Shown piece after piece: positions 30,124 to 40,228 of a DNA stretch of 64,000 bases (positions are counted from its first letter, which is position 1; each line of letters begins with the position of its first letter). This stretch comes from M3007 sp033764075 (GTDB lineage Bacteria; Bacteroidota; Bacteroidia; Chitinophagales; Saprospiraceae), in NCBI GenBank assembly GCA_033764075.1, contig JANRJH010000024.1, positions 1-64,000 on the forward strand, given 5' to 3'. Made by a program: the position numbers and the translations under genes. The notes under the pieces were generated by a model. That model was given only the letters and a program-made list of their open reading frames with translations, was not told the DNA's origin and made no database searches.

Positions 30124-32328
30124 CTACATAGGCACAGGCGGAAACACGATCGGTTTGAGTTCAGCCTGTCCTTCCACCACCCGAAACGCTCCCCCCGCCG
30201 GCACATCGCGAAAGACGGCATTCGGCACCCCTGGCCTGGGCCATAGCACCGTCACGGAAGCAATGCGTTCAATTTTTCCCAGTCCAATCGTACGGCGCAG
30301 GGCAGAGGCGCCGAAGGTGCCGCCGCTGTTAACAGTGGTGTAAATGTAGCGTGAAGCGCCCTTTTTGTCTATCACTTCAACAGCAATTTTGGCGCCGATC
30401 GCGCAGCGGTTACTCTGTTTGCCTTCGAGTTCAAGGGTGAGGAAGGCGTTATCGTTGCCCGCGTTCTGATAAAGCAGGTTGTTGGAAAGATCACCCTCAA
30501 ACGCGCCGCCGGCCACCAGGTAGCTGTCGAGGTCGCCGTCATTATCCACGTCGGCAAGAGCGATCCCGTGCCCTTTCTGGATGTGGCCGAAACGGCCCAT
30601 GGTAACATCTTCGAAGCGTTTGCCCTCAATGTTTTTGAACAGGCGGTTGGGTACCAACGCACGCAGATCGGGCAGGCCAGTACCGAGGAATATGTCGGGC
30701 CAGCCGTCGTTGTCAATGTCGCCGACATTGTTGCCCATGGCGTAAGTGGGCGTTTCCATATTTAGGGCACGCGTCTGATCGGTAAACTGCCCATTTTTTT
30801 CATTTCGGTAAATGCGCATCGGGTCTTCGGCTGTCGGTTTGCCGAGGTAAAAGTTGACCAGGTCGGCGATCGAACCGCCGATGGTGGCATTGGCTTCGTA
30901 ACCGGCCACGAAGATGTCGTCCCACCCGTCGTTATTGTAATCAAAGAAAAAGGCCGGGAAGCTGCTCAGCGGCTTGCCCACACCCGCCTGGGCGGTGATG
31001 TCCCGAAACACCCATTTGTCGGGGGCTGTGCCACCCTGGTTGAGCAAGAGGATGTTTTCGCCCAGCAGGTTGCTGATGTACAGGTCCGGTCGCTGGTCGT
31101 TGTTGATGTCTCCCCAATGTACGGCTTTGAATACGGAGACATAGTCCAGCCCCAGGGCCGGCGCGACGTTGGTGAAGGTGCCGTCGCCGTTGTTGTGATA
31201 CAGCTCGCAGGGGTGTTGATCTTTGAGGTCGTAAGTTTCGTTTCCGATGTACAGGTCGAGAAAACCGTCGCCGTCGTAGTCGGCCCAGGCACCCGCCTGT
31301 GTGGGGTGAAAAGAGAGCAACCCTGCGGCAATGGTTACATCGGTGAAGGTGCCGTCGCCATTGTTGCGCAGCAAGGAGTTGGGGTGTGTACCGCCGGCGA
31401 GCCAGCCTCCGCGCAACACGAACAGGTCGGGGTCGCCGTCGTTGTCGTAGTCGGCGTGCAACAGGTTCAGGCCGCCGACGATGCCAGTGAGGTTGGCCTC
31501 TGCGGTTTTTTCTGAGAAGGTACCGTCGCCGTTGTTTCTGAAGAACCGCAACGGATCTCGGAACATATTGGAGCTGGCGAAGATATCGATGAGCCCGTCC
31601 TGATCGTAGTCTTCAAGGCTCACGCCGCCGGAGATGCCGCGCACGTCCACTTTCTTTTCAATGGCGATGTCGCGGAGTTCTGGCATCCCTTTTTTGGACG
31701 CGAAAATGCTTTCCGGCAGCCGGTACTTGGACCTGGCATCCTGAGGCCACCGACCAATCGTCATGAGGGCCAGGTTGTACAACCAGCGGGTCTGCTGGTC
31801 GTCGGGAAAGCGATCCAGGATGCGCTCATATATCAGTATGGCATTTTCGGGTCCGGCGGTGAACCGGTAAACGCCGTCGCCGCGAATGGGCAGCGCACAC
31901 GACATATCGGTGTGCGTTACGATACAATTCGCGCTTTCGCCCAGCCGCATGTAACACATCGCCAGGAGTTCGTACAGAATCTTTGTGCGCTCGTCGAGTT
32001 GGTCCCCGGCGTCCCGAATGAGTTCAGAAAATGCCATGGCCGCCACTTCGTTATTGCCCGCTTTCAGCATTTGTTCGGCGTAGCTGAACCGGGCAGACAC
32101 CTGTTGCTCGGGCGAGCCTGTGTTCATTTGCCGTTGCCAGTACGCGGCCCGTTGGGTGTTCATGCTGTAGCAACGCTGCGGGTCTGAGTGGGTGGCCACA
32201 CTGTCCAGAATCGTAATCATCCGCTGATGAAGGATCTGTTCCGTCGTTTTTTTCGGATCCAGCGAGTGCGTGCACCGGCTGCTGACAGCCAAAGCAAAGA
32301 AGATTAGGGGAAGCATCAGTTTTTTCAC
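30124..32328 (-). CDS. FG-GAP repeat protein with ASPIC/UnbV C-terminal domain
   Basis: This is a 734-residue exported protein of the CRTAC1-like type. Residues 30-200 contain alpha-helical, TPR-like sequence. From about 225 to 600 there are repeated integrin-like calcium loops (DYDQDGLIDI, DYDNDGDPDLF, DYDGDGFLDLY, DINNDQRPDLY, DIDNDGWPDIF, DVDNDGDLDSY), giving a beta-propeller. The C-terminus is an ASPIC/UnbV domain (NRCAIGAKI...GLGKIERIASVTVLWP). Such proteins are surface-exposed and often appear in polysaccharide-using Bacteroidota. The longest start is GTG 32328, but tatttttg overlaps it as a possible promoter box, so Met 32316 may be the true start. Confidence 0.88.
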   Translation of the reverse strand: MKKLMLPLIFFALAVSSRCTHSLDPKKTTEQILHQRMITILDSVATHSDPQRCYSMNTQRAAYWQRQMNTGSPEQQVSARFSYAEQMLKAGNNEVAAMAFSELIRDAGDQLDERTKILYELLAMCYMRLGESANCIVTHTDMSCALPIRGDGVYRFTAGPENAILIYERILDRFPDDQQTRWLYNLALMTIGRWPQDARSKYRLPESIFASKKGMPELRDIAIEKKVDVRGISGGVSLEDYDQDGLIDIFASSNMFRDPLRFFRNNGDGTFSEKTAEANLTGIVGGLNLLHADYDNDGDPDLFVLRGGWLAGGTHPNSLLRNNGDGTFTDVTIAAGLLSFHPTQAGAWADYDGDGFLDLYIGNETYDLKDQHPCELYHNNGDGTFTNVAPALGLDYVSVFKAVHWGDINNDQRPDLYISNLLGENILLLNQGGTAPDKWVFRDITAQAGVGKPLSSFPAFFFDYNNDGWDDIFVAGYEANATIGGSIADLVNFYLGKPTAEDPMRIYRNEKNGQFTDQTRALNMETPTYAMGNNVGDIDNDGWPDIFLGTGLPDLRALVPNRLFKNIEGKRFEDVTMGRFGHIQKGHGIALADVDNDGDLDSYLVAGGAFEGDLSNNLLYQNAGNDNAFLTLELEGKQSNRCAIGAKIAVEVIDKKGASRYIYTTVNSGGTFGASALRRTIGLGKIERIASVTVLWPRPGVPNAVFRDVPAGGAFRVVEGQAELKPIVFPPVPM

Positions 32329-32507
32329 AAAAATAAAATTTGGGCATCAAAATGCTCCAAACCAACTGTCTGTTCAACATGACCCGATTTTTACAATTAT
32401 ATAGAATCAATATATATTATTGTTAAATTGAACAATGCACAACCAGCATTTGGAAATGGTTGAGCGCAGGTGTCGGGAGACCAACCACTATGCAACGAAC
32501 TATCCCT

Positions 32508-32515
32508 TACCTTTG
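32508..32515 (+). promoter_or_regulatory. -7 box of valS
   Basis: tacctttg matches TAnnTTTG, about 30 nt before the valS ATG at 32545. No TTG at the ideal distance was found. The 216-nt gap here carries divergent promoters for valS and the FG-GAP gene. Confidence 0.45.
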
Positions 32516-32544
32516 CACTCCGGACCCAACACACAAGAACGACT

Positions 32545-35223
32545 ATGTCCCTTTCTACCCGATACAACCCTGCAGACATCGAGACTCGCTGGTACACGCA
32601 CTGGGAGGAGCGCGGATACTTCCGCAGCGTGCCCGATGCACGTGAGCCGTTCACCATCGTCATTCCGCCGCCCAACGTGACCGGCGTGTTGCACATGGGG
32701 CACATGCTGAACAACACGATTCAGGACATCCTCATCCGCAAGGCCCGCCTCGACGGCAAAAATGCCTGCTGGGTACCCGGCACCGACCACGCGTCCATCG
32801 CCACCGAAGCCAAGGTGGTGCGCTGGCTGCGCGAGGAGAAGCAGCTGCGCAAGGCCGACCTCTCGCGGGAATCGTTCATGGACTACGCATACCAGTGGAA
32901 AGACAAGTACGGTGGCATCATCCTGCAGCAGCTGCGCCGCCTGGGCGCTTCCTGCGACTGGGAGCGCACTGCCTTTACCATGGACGAGGGCTACTACCGC
33001 GACGTACTTCGGGTGTTCGTCGACCTGTACCGACGTGGCAAGCTCTACCGCGGGCGGCGCATGGTGAACTGGGACCCCGAAGCGCGCACCGTGCTCTCCA
33101 ACGAGGAAGTGCTTTACAACGAGGAAAACGCCCAGCTTTTTCACATCCACTACCGGCTGGAGGATGGCGCCGACGGTGTGGTGATCGCCACCCAGCGTCC
33201 GGAAACCATCTTTGCCGACGTGGCCGTGGCCGTACACCCCGATGACCCCCGTTACGCACACCTGCACGGAAAACGCCTGCTGGTGCCCCTGATTGACCGG
33301 CCGGTACCCGTCATTTTCGACACGTACGTGGACCGCGAGTTCGGCACCGGCGCCCTGAAGGTCACCCCCGCCCACGATCCAAACGACTACGAACTGGGCA
33401 TCAAGCACGGGCTGCCCGTGATCGACACCATCGCCGACGATGGCCGCATCAACGACGCTTGTGCGTACACCCCCATCGTTGGCCTCGACCGCTTCGAAGC
33501 CCGCAAACGCATGAAAGGCATTCTGGAAACATCGGGGCACCTCGTCAAAACAGAAGACTACCGGACCAACATCGGCCGCTCGGAGCGCACCAACGCGGTG
33601 GTGGAACCCCGCCTTTCCCTCCAGTGGTTCGTCAACATGTCGTCGCTCGGCGAACCGGCCCTGCGCGCCGTACTCGACGAGGAGGTGCGCTTCTTCCCGC
33701 CCTCCTTCCAAAACCTGTACCGGACGTGGATGGAGAACCTGCGCGACTGGTGCATCTCCCGCCAGTTGTGGTGGGGGCATCGCATCCCCGCATGGTACCT
33801 GAACAGCGAACCCCTGCACCAGGAAACGCATGTGTTCGTGGCCACCACGGTGGAAGAAGCGCTCGACATCGCCCGACGCGAAACCGGCAACACAGCCCTC
33901 ACTGCCGCCGACCTGCGCCAGGACGACGACGTACTCGACACCTGGGCGTCTTCCTGGCTTTGGCCCATCAGCGTGTTCGACGGCTTCGAAAAGCCCGACG
34001 GCGAGTTCGCCTATTACTACCCTACCAGCGTGCTGGTGACGGGGTGGGATATCATTTTCTTCTGGGTGGCGCGCATGATCATGGCCGGCTACGAGTTCAA
34101 GGGCCGGCGCCCTTTCCGGGATGTGTACTTCACCGGGATGGTGCGCGACAAACAGCGCCGTAAAATGTCCAAGTCCCTCGGCAACTCCCCCGACGCCCTC
34201 CAACTCATCGACGATTACGGCGCCGACGGGGTGCGTTACGGCCTCATGTCCAGCGCCGCCGCCGGAAACGATATTTTGTTCGACGACAAGCTCTGCGAAA
34301 ACGGCCGAAACTTCTGCAACAAACTATGGAACGCCCTGCGCCTGGTGAAGGGCTGGGAGGTGAGCGATGCGCCCGCCGACCCCGATGCCGCCCGCCGCAA
34401 CGCGTTGGCCGCCCGATGGCTGTCCGGCAAGTTCCAGACCGTCCTGCGGGATGTGGAAGCCAACTTCCAGTCGTACCGCCTCAGCGAGGCCCTGCTGGGT
34501 TTATACGGTTTTGTCTGGGATGATTTTTGCGCCTGGTATCTTGAAATGATCAAGCCAGATTTTGGTGCACCCATCGACCGGGAAACGCTTGAAACCACCC
34601 TCGACCTGTTCTCCGGCTTTATGGTGGCCCTGCACCCCTTCATGCCATTCATCACCGAAGAGCTGTGGCACCAGCTGCGCGAACGGGCGCCAGGCGACGA
34701 CTGCATCGCGCAGCACTACCCCCGCGCCGGTGAGACCGACAATGCGCTTGTCCGGCGCGTAGAAACCGCCAAAGAGATCATCGCCAAGGTGCGCGACCTG
34801 CGCAACCAGCACCAGATCAAGCCAAAAGAAGCACTCGAACTGTGGGTGCGCCGCAACGACAACACCGACGATTTGCTCCGGGAACCGGGCCTTAGGGAGA
34901 TCGTACGCAAGCTCGCCGTGCTCAAATCATTCGAGCCCTGCACCGACGAGCCGGACGACAGCCGCTCCTTTATCGTAGGGGCCGACCAGTATCACGTGGT
35001 GATCGAACGCGAGATTGATGCCGAAGCTGAATCCCTCAAACTGCGCGAAGAGCTGGCTTACCAGGAGGGCTTCCTGCGCTCCGTACAGGCCAAATTGCAA
35101 AACGAACGGTTTGTCAGTGGCGCCCCTGCACAGGTTGTTGACAATGAACGAAAAAAAGAGCGTGACGCACTGGAAAGGATTGCCATCATCCACGCACTGC
35201 TCGAAAAATACGCCAATCCCTGA
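32545..35223 (+). CDS. valS: Valyl-tRNA synthetase
   Basis: This 892-residue class I aminoacyl-tRNA synthetase attaches valine to tRNA-Val. It opens with the family sequence RYNPADIETRWYTHWEERG. The HIGH motif appears as HMGHMLNNT near residue 50 (after PPPNVTGVL). The editing CP1 insertion is from about 190 to 390, and KMSKSLGNSPD is near 540. An anticodon-binding helical domain and the C-terminal coiled coil (EELAYQEGFLRSVQAKL) complete it. A longer frame reaches back to 32470, but ATG 32545 (MSLSTRYNP) fits the family. Confidence 0.96.
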   Translation: MSLSTRYNPADIETRWYTHWEERGYFRSVPDAREPFTIVIPPPNVTGVLHMGHMLNNTIQDILIRKARLDGKNACWVPGTDHASIATEAKVVRWLREEKQLRKADLSRESFMDYAYQWKDKYGGIILQQLRRLGASCDWERTAFTMDEGYYRDVLRVFVDLYRRGKLYRGRRMVNWDPEARTVLSNEEVLYNEENAQLFHIHYRLEDGADGVVIATQRPETIFADVAVAVHPDDPRYAHLHGKRLLVPLIDRPVPVIFDTYVDREFGTGALKVTPAHDPNDYELGIKHGLPVIDTIADDGRINDACAYTPIVGLDRFEARKRMKGILETSGHLVKTEDYRTNIGRSERTNAVVEPRLSLQWFVNMSSLGEPALRAVLDEEVRFFPPSFQNLYRTWMENLRDWCISRQLWWGHRIPAWYLNSEPLHQETHVFVATTVEEALDIARRETGNTALTAADLRQDDDVLDTWASSWLWPISVFDGFEKPDGEFAYYYPTSVLVTGWDIIFFWVARMIMAGYEFKGRRPFRDVYFTGMVRDKQRRKMSKSLGNSPDALQLIDDYGADGVRYGLMSSAAAGNDILFDDKLCENGRNFCNKLWNALRLVKGWEVSDAPADPDAARRNALAARWLSGKFQTVLRDVEANFQSYRLSEALLGLYGFVWDDFCAWYLEMIKPDFGAPIDRETLETTLDLFSGFMVALHPFMPFITEELWHQLRERAPGDDCIAQHYPRAGETDNALVRRVETAKEIIAKVRDLRNQHQIKPKEALELWVRRNDNTDDLLREPGLREIVRKLAVLKSFEPCTDEPDDSRSFIVGADQYHVVIEREIDAEAESLKLREELAYQEGFLRSVQAKLQNERFVSGAPAQVVDNERKKERDALERIAIIHALLEKYANP

Positions 35224-35327
35224 AATCACCGGGCCACGGCCTCCGGATATGCCCAACGGGGTGTACATTGTGACGTTTCACCGCATGGGTCCTGAATTAA
35301 CGCGTCTAAAACCCAAATTTTAATAGC

Positions 35328-38045
35328 ATGAAGCAACCGTTCTGCTTTTGGGCTTGTCTGCTTGGCGTTTTCATGGCCCTGCAGGCATGCAAACAGGACA
35401 ACAAGGCCGCTGAAACCTTGCCGGCGGGAGACCCCGGCTGGCCCCGTCAGATCGAGCTGGATGACAAAACGGTCATCATTCACCAGCCCCAGATCGAGGA
35501 GTGGACCGATTACCTGCGCCTCCGTGCCAACGTCGCCTTCGAAGTCATCCTGAAAAACGAGGCGAAAACCCATTATGTGGGCGCCGCTTCTGTGGCAGCC
35601 GAGACAGAGACCGATTTCGACAACCGGCAAGTGCTGATCTTCAACAAAAAGGTGGAATCTGTCCGCCTGCTCAACGTCGATCCGGCAGAGGCGGCGCCTG
35701 TTGAACAGGAACTCCTGGCTTTGCAAACCAGCCCGGAGGTCATCTCCCTTGACCGGCTCCTGCCGATGGTGGCCGACCTGGCGCCCCAAACTGTTCAGAA
35801 CGAAGGAAACAACCTGCCGCCGCCGATCTTTTACAGCCCGGAACCGGCCATCCTGGTGATCCTCGACGGAGCGCCCTATTGGGCGGTGGTGACCGACGGA
35901 TCCTCCCTGCTCTTCGCTGTAAACACCAACTGGGATTTGTTCTACGAGCAGGCCGACTCGGCCTACTACCTCCTCAATGGAAGCCAATGGCTGACCGCTC
36001 GCGCCCCGGAAGGCCCGTGGACAAGCACCACTAACCTGCCGGCTTCATTCGGTCAACTGCCCAACGATGACAACTGGGCCGAGGTGAAGGCCAACCTGCC
36101 GCCCAAAAAGTCCGGCCCTGCGCCCAAGGTTTTTTACGCCGACAAGCCGGCCGAGCTGATCCTCACGGAGGGAGAACCCCAGCTGGCGCCGATAGCGGGC
36201 ACCGGGCTCCAGTACGTAAAAAACACCGACTGCGACCTGTACTTCCATCCCGCCACCAACCACTTTTACTTTTTGGTGTCCGGTCGCTGGTTTCGCGCGG
36301 CAGTGCTGACCGGTCCGTGGACGTTCGCCACGCCCGATCTGCCGGAGGACTTTGCGAAGATCCCCGAAGACAGCGATCATGGGCATGTACTGTCTACCGT
36401 ACCCGGTACAGCACAGGCAAAAGAGGCTGTGGCGCAGGCCAGCATCCCGCAAACCGCTGAAGTCAGCCGGGAAACCAAAGCGCCTGAGGTAAAATACAAT
36501 GGCGAACCACAGTTTGCGCCCATTGCAGGGACCGACATGTCCTATGCCGTGAACACACCCAACGACGTGATCAAGGTAGAAAACAACTATTACATGTGCA
36601 GCCAGGGGATCTGGTTCGTGTCCGCCAATCCTACCCACGGCTGGACGGTGTGCCTGTCGGTGCCGCCTGCTGTATATGGCATTCCGCCCGCTTCCCCGGT
36701 GCACCACGTTACTTACGTGCATGTGTATTCCTACACCCCTACCACCGTTGTTTATGGCTATACATCCGGGTATTCGGGCATTTACATATCCTTCGGTGTG
36801 CCGATGTACGGCACCGGCTTTTATTATCCACCTTATTATTACCCAGCTTACCGGCCCATCTATTATCCCTATCCTTACAGCTACGGGTGCCGGGCTTACT
36901 ACAATCCGTACACGGGATACTATGGGCGCAGTGCTTATGCCTATGGCCCCTACGGGGGCGCCGGCTACGCGGCAGCCTACAATCCGCACACAGGCACCTA
37001 TGCACGTGGAAGGTCGGTTTACGGTCCATATGGGTCGGCAAGCAGTGCTGTGGCATATAACCCCCGCACGGGTACGCATGCTGCTGCACAGACCGTACAA
37101 ACGCCTTGGGGCGGAGGCACCCGTGCCGGCGGCTACAACCAATACACCGGCGCAGGAGCTGCTACGCGTCAGGGACACAATCCGTATGCCCAGTGGGGTG
37201 AGTCGGCCGTCAAAACCAAAAACGGCGAATGGGCGCACACCGCGCACTACACCGATGCGAACGGTACGCGACGCGCATTTGAAACTTCGTCGGGGGCCAA
37301 AGGCGTCAGCTATCGCGGCGACCAGGGCAATGCCGGAATCTACAAAAACAGTGAAGGCGATCTGTACGTAGGCAAAGATGGCAACGTGTATAAAAAGGAA
37401 GATGGGGAGTGGCAAAACGCCAGAGGTGGCAACCAGGCACAAAACACCGCCCAACAAAACAGGGCCCAACAACCCACTGCCGGCCAGCAACCTTCGACGG
37501 CCGAGCGCTCCGCTTCGACACGGCCAGCGCCATCCACTGCCGACCGCGCGCCCTCGGCAAAACCCACACCGGCACCGTCGACGGCTGACCGCTCAGCCTC
37601 GGCTCGGCCGGCGCCCTCTGCGGCCGACCGCGCGCCCTCGGCAAAACCCACACCGGCACCTTCGACGGCCGACCGTTCGGCCTCAGCCCGGCCGGCGCCT
37701 TCCACGGCCGACCGCGCACCTGCGGCAAAACCCACACCGACGCCGTCGACGGCCACCCGACCCGCTCCGCCCGCCCAGCCATCCCCGGGCGCTACACCCC
37801 CTCCGCTGGCAGGCACGCCCCAGGAACGCCGGACGGCCCAGCCCGCTGGAAGCCAGCCGTCCTCCTATTCGGGCGGTGGTGCCGCACCTTCGTCCCGACC
37901 GGCTTCATCCAGTAGTCTCGACCAGCTAAACCAACAACAACAGGCCCGCCAACGCGGGGACACCCGATCGTACAACAACCAGAGCTATCAGCGGCCCAGC
38001 GGCGGGGCAGGTGGTGGAAGGGTCGGTGGCGGACGCAGGGGCTAA
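35328..38045 (+). CDS. Large repeat lipoprotein, 'carbohydrate-binding family V/XII'-like, with Tyr-rich and Pro/Ala-rich regions
   Basis: This 905-residue lipoprotein (MALQACKQD lipobox) belongs to a group often labelled carbohydrate-binding family V/XII, although binding is unproven. Three modules of about 70-80 residues (near 165-250, 262-345 and 375-450) repeat the pattern 'PAxLILxxGEPQxAPIxGT...LxYVxNTDxDLY...YFLVSGRWFxA...GPW'. A strongly Tyr/Gly/Pro-rich region (about 465-640) includes NPYTGYYGRSAYAYG-type repeats. After a KDGNVYKKEDGEW motif comes a low-complexity Ser/Thr/Pro/Ala tail with three 28-residue repeats and a Gly/Arg-rich end. It is probably anchored in the outer membrane or exposed on the surface. 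Confidence 0.75.
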   Translation: MKQPFCFWACLLGVFMALQACKQDNKAAETLPAGDPGWPRQIELDDKTVIIHQPQIEEWTDYLRLRANVAFEVILKNEAKTHYVGAASVAAETETDFDNRQVLIFNKKVESVRLLNVDPAEAAPVEQELLALQTSPEVISLDRLLPMVADLAPQTVQNEGNNLPPPIFYSPEPAILVILDGAPYWAVVTDGSSLLFAVNTNWDLFYEQADSAYYLLNGSQWLTARAPEGPWTSTTNLPASFGQLPNDDNWAEVKANLPPKKSGPAPKVFYADKPAELILTEGEPQLAPIAGTGLQYVKNTDCDLYFHPATNHFYFLVSGRWFRAAVLTGPWTFATPDLPEDFAKIPEDSDHGHVLSTVPGTAQAKEAVAQASIPQTAEVSRETKAPEVKYNGEPQFAPIAGTDMSYAVNTPNDVIKVENNYYMCSQGIWFVSANPTHGWTVCLSVPPAVYGIPPASPVHHVTYVHVYSYTPTTVVYGYTSGYSGIYISFGVPMYGTGFYYPPYYYPAYRPIYYPYPYSYGCRAYYNPYTGYYGRSAYAYGPYGGAGYAAAYNPHTGTYARGRSVYGPYGSASSAVAYNPRTGTHAAAQTVQTPWGGGTRAGGYNQYTGAGAATRQGHNPYAQWGESAVKTKNGEWAHTAHYTDANGTRRAFETSSGAKGVSYRGDQGNAGIYKNSEGDLYVGKDGNVYKKEDGEWQNARGGNQAQNTAQQNRAQQPTAGQQPSTAERSASTRPAPSTADRAPSAKPTPAPSTADRSASARPAPSAADRAPSAKPTPAPSTADRSASARPAPSTADRAPAAKPTPTPSTATRPAPPAQPSPGATPPPLAGTPQERRTAQPAGSQPSSYSGGGAAPSSRPASSSSLDQLNQQQQARQRGDTRSYNNQSYQRPSGGAGGGRVGGGRRG
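37494..37745 (+). repeat. Three tandem 84-bp repeats in the lipoprotein gene
   Basis: Each 84-bp unit encodes about 28 residues of the type STADRSASARPAPSTADRAP plus a SAKPTPAP spacer. The three copies are nearly identical in protein and close in DNA. Such in-frame repeats can change copy number without breaking the gene. A partial fourth unit (STATRPAPP) follows. Confidence 0.8.
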
Positions 38046-38077
38046 AAATCAATCAAACAACTCTAAATTCGACAAAT

Positions 38078-38659
38078 ATGTCATTCTTGACCCATGTAAA
38101 AATGACCGCATTTGCGCTCTTCACCTTGAGCGCGGCGTCAGGTTTTGCGCAGAAGGAAGATGATGGCCGCTTCGATTTGCCTAATGGCTTTCGCATCGGA
38201 TACCAATATTCCAACCTGAACAACAACGATGAAGATGCTGCCGACCACCTCGACCGGGGATACATCGGCTATGTCCGGAAAATCAAAATCGTTCCACTTA
38301 TCCACATTGAAACAGGACTGGAGTACATGATCGCCGGCGCTCAGCAGTCGGACGACATAAGGCTGCAGCTTCACTACCTGACCGTGCCGGCCCAGGGTGT
38401 GCTCAAACTCGGCCCGTTTGTGGGAGTGGCAGGCCTGAACGGCAACTTTCGGATTGCGGAAGATTTCACCGTTAACGGCGAAAAAGTGGATCGCGACGAT
38501 GATGACCGCTCCGCAGCCTTCGATCTGGCCGTCGACGCCGGCGCCGGCTTCAACATTCTGTTCATGACCATTGAAGCCCGGTACTATTGGGGATTAATCG
38601 AGGTGGACAACGGTTGGTACAACCGTTACTGGCAGGCCGGTCTGAAATTTCATTTTTAG
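38078..38659 (+). CDS. Outer membrane beta-barrel protein
   Basis: This 193-residue protein has a signal peptide (AFALFTLSAASGFAQ) and a small porin-type barrel of alternating hydrophobic strands (FRIGYQYSNLN, YIGYVRKIKIVPL, IHIETGLEYMIAG, VGVAGLNGNFRI), ending in the C-terminal aromatic YWQAGLKFHF. It resembles the PF13568-like barrel proteins of Bacteroidota. It lies 32 nt after the large lipoprotein gene and 8 nt before the BamA-type gene, all on one strand. The role is unknown. Confidence 0.8.
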   Translation: MSFLTHVKMTAFALFTLSAASGFAQKEDDGRFDLPNGFRIGYQYSNLNNNDEDAADHLDRGYIGYVRKIKIVPLIHIETGLEYMIAGAQQSDDIRLQLHYLTVPAQGVLKLGPFVGVAGLNGNFRIAEDFTVNGEKVDRDDDDRSAAFDLAVDAGAGFNILFMTIEARYYWGLIEVDNGWYNRYWQAGLKFHF

Positions 38660-38667
38660 TCGATATC

Positions 38668-39957
38668 ATGTCCATGACCGAACAAATTATTCGGAAGATT
38701 TTTCATGCCGGTGTCTTTTTGTTTTGCATGTGCACAGCGGTCGGCGCACAGGATCTAGAAGAAAACAGAGACCTGACCGACGAGGTTAGGGAGTGGCGCA
38801 ACGACACCAGTGCGCTCCTGACCTCCCCGGAACTGATTGTGGGCAAGAACTACATATCCTTCCTGCCAGTGATCGGTTATGCGCCGGCCAACGGTTTTCT
38901 GCTGGGGGCTGCCTTGAGCGTCTCGCACCTGACGGCGCCCTCGCCCACCAAAATGTCGTCGGCCCTCATTAATGCACAGGTCACCTCGAAAAAACAATTC
39001 ATCGTAAACGCTCGCAGCAAGGTTTACCTGAAAAACAACGAGTGGTTTATGCAGGGCGACTGGCGCATCATGCTTTTTGCCCAGCCCACCTATGGCCTGG
39101 GTATTTTTAACTCCGACGTGGGCGACTACCTTTTTGGCGCCAATAACCTGCACCAGAACACCCTGCCCGAAGCCGAGCCCATGCGTTTCGATTACCTGCG
39201 CATCTACGAGGACGTGGTCAAACAGGTGGGCGATAAACCGCTCTATGTGGGGTTGGGCTTGTCGATTGATCACCACTATAATATCGAGGACGAAAGGCTG
39301 AACACCGATACCAGCAGCGAAGATTTTTACATTACCCAACACTATGCATACTCGGTTGACAAGAAGTTCAACCCGCAGACCTACATCACCAACGGTTTCA
39401 ACCTGAATATACTGACCGACACGCGAGACGTCATTTGTAACCCCTACTCCGGCTACTACGGTTCTTTTTCCATACGGGTCAATCCGGAAATTTTCCGCAA
39501 CTCCCAGTACAGCATCATGTCCAATTACGACGTGCGGTACTACATTCCCCTGTCGACATCCATAAAACGCAAGGTGCTGGCCTTCTGGAGCTGGGGGACG
39601 TTTGTGCTGGACGGCAACGTGCCCTATCTGGCATTGCCGTCTGTAGGCTGGGACACCTACAACCGCTCGGGACGCGGGTACATCCAAGGCCGTTATCGCG
39701 GCATCAATATGGTTTACCTGGAGGCTGAATACCGGTTTCCTATTTCCGATAATGGCCTGTGGGGCGGCGTGGTGTTTCTGAATAACACCCTGGCATCCAG
39801 CCCCGACCAAGGGCTTTTCGACGAAGCGGCCCCCGCCATGGGCGCAGGCCTGCGGCTGAAAATGGACAAGCGCGCCCGCGTAAACCTGACGGTCGATATG
39901 GCGGTGGGACTGGACCGCTCCAGCGGCATTTATTTTGGTTTGCAGGAGGCGTTTTGA
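38668..39957 (+). CDS. BamA/TamA-family (bacterial surface antigen) barrel without POTRA domains
   Basis: This 429-residue outer membrane protein has a signal ending CMCTAVGAQ. Most of the chain matches the C-terminal Omp85 barrel (bacterial surface antigen domain): FLPVIGYAPANGFLLGAALS, NIDTRDVICNPYSGYYGSFS-like strand pairs (LTDTRDVICNPYSGYYG), YIQGRYRGINMVYLEAEYRF (the RGxxxxxxEYR region), and a final strand ending IYFGLQEAF. No POTRA domains precede it. A short linker (about 50 residues) does not leave room for one. It may be a patatin-less or standalone surface-antigen type. The frame extends back to 38587, but Met 38668 begins the signal. Confidence 0.8.
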   Translation: MSMTEQIIRKIFHAGVFLFCMCTAVGAQDLEENRDLTDEVREWRNDTSALLTSPELIVGKNYISFLPVIGYAPANGFLLGAALSVSHLTAPSPTKMSSALINAQVTSKKQFIVNARSKVYLKNNEWFMQGDWRIMLFAQPTYGLGIFNSDVGDYLFGANNLHQNTLPEAEPMRFDYLRIYEDVVKQVGDKPLYVGLGLSIDHHYNIEDERLNTDTSSEDFYITQHYAYSVDKKFNPQTYITNGFNLNILTDTRDVICNPYSGYYGSFSIRVNPEIFRNSQYSIMSNYDVRYYIPLSTSIKRKVLAFWSWGTFVLDGNVPYLALPSVGWDTYNRSGRGYIQGRYRGINMVYLEAEYRFPISDNGLWGGVVFLNNTLASSPDQGLFDEAAPAMGAGLRLKMDKRARVNLTVDMAVGLDRSSGIYFGLQEAF

Positions 39958-39973
39958 CGTGCTTTGTGCGAGC

Positions 39974-40228
39974 TTATTTTTGCTCAGCTTCAAAATCGAC
40001 AATATGCAATGAGGGAATGCGAAACGAAAAAACAGTGCGCCCTTCCATGTTCGTGACGGACAGGTCTCCTTGTGTTATGATGTCCATACCGATGATGAGG
40101 TCACAATCGTCATCGCCGTATGTAAAGCCGATTGCCTGAACGCTATGAAAAAAAAGCTGGTTCGATAAAACCAAATGAATTGTATAAACAGTCAGTGCGT
40201 AAACGTTCGTATACTTATCATTTTCCAT
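39974..40228 (-). pseudogene. Truncated retropepsin-like protease gene
   Basis: The 84 codons from ATG 40228 encode the C-terminal half of a small Bacteroidota retropepsin-like protein: a strand pair, then DDDCDLIIGMDIITQGDLSVT and GRTVFSFRIPS. The N-terminal half with the DTGA active site is absent. Upstream in the same frame there is only sequence belonging to the DUF5678-type gene. The start overlaps the end of that gene's frame. I read it as a gene that lost its 5' half, although a short expressed protein is possible. Confidence 0.6.
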
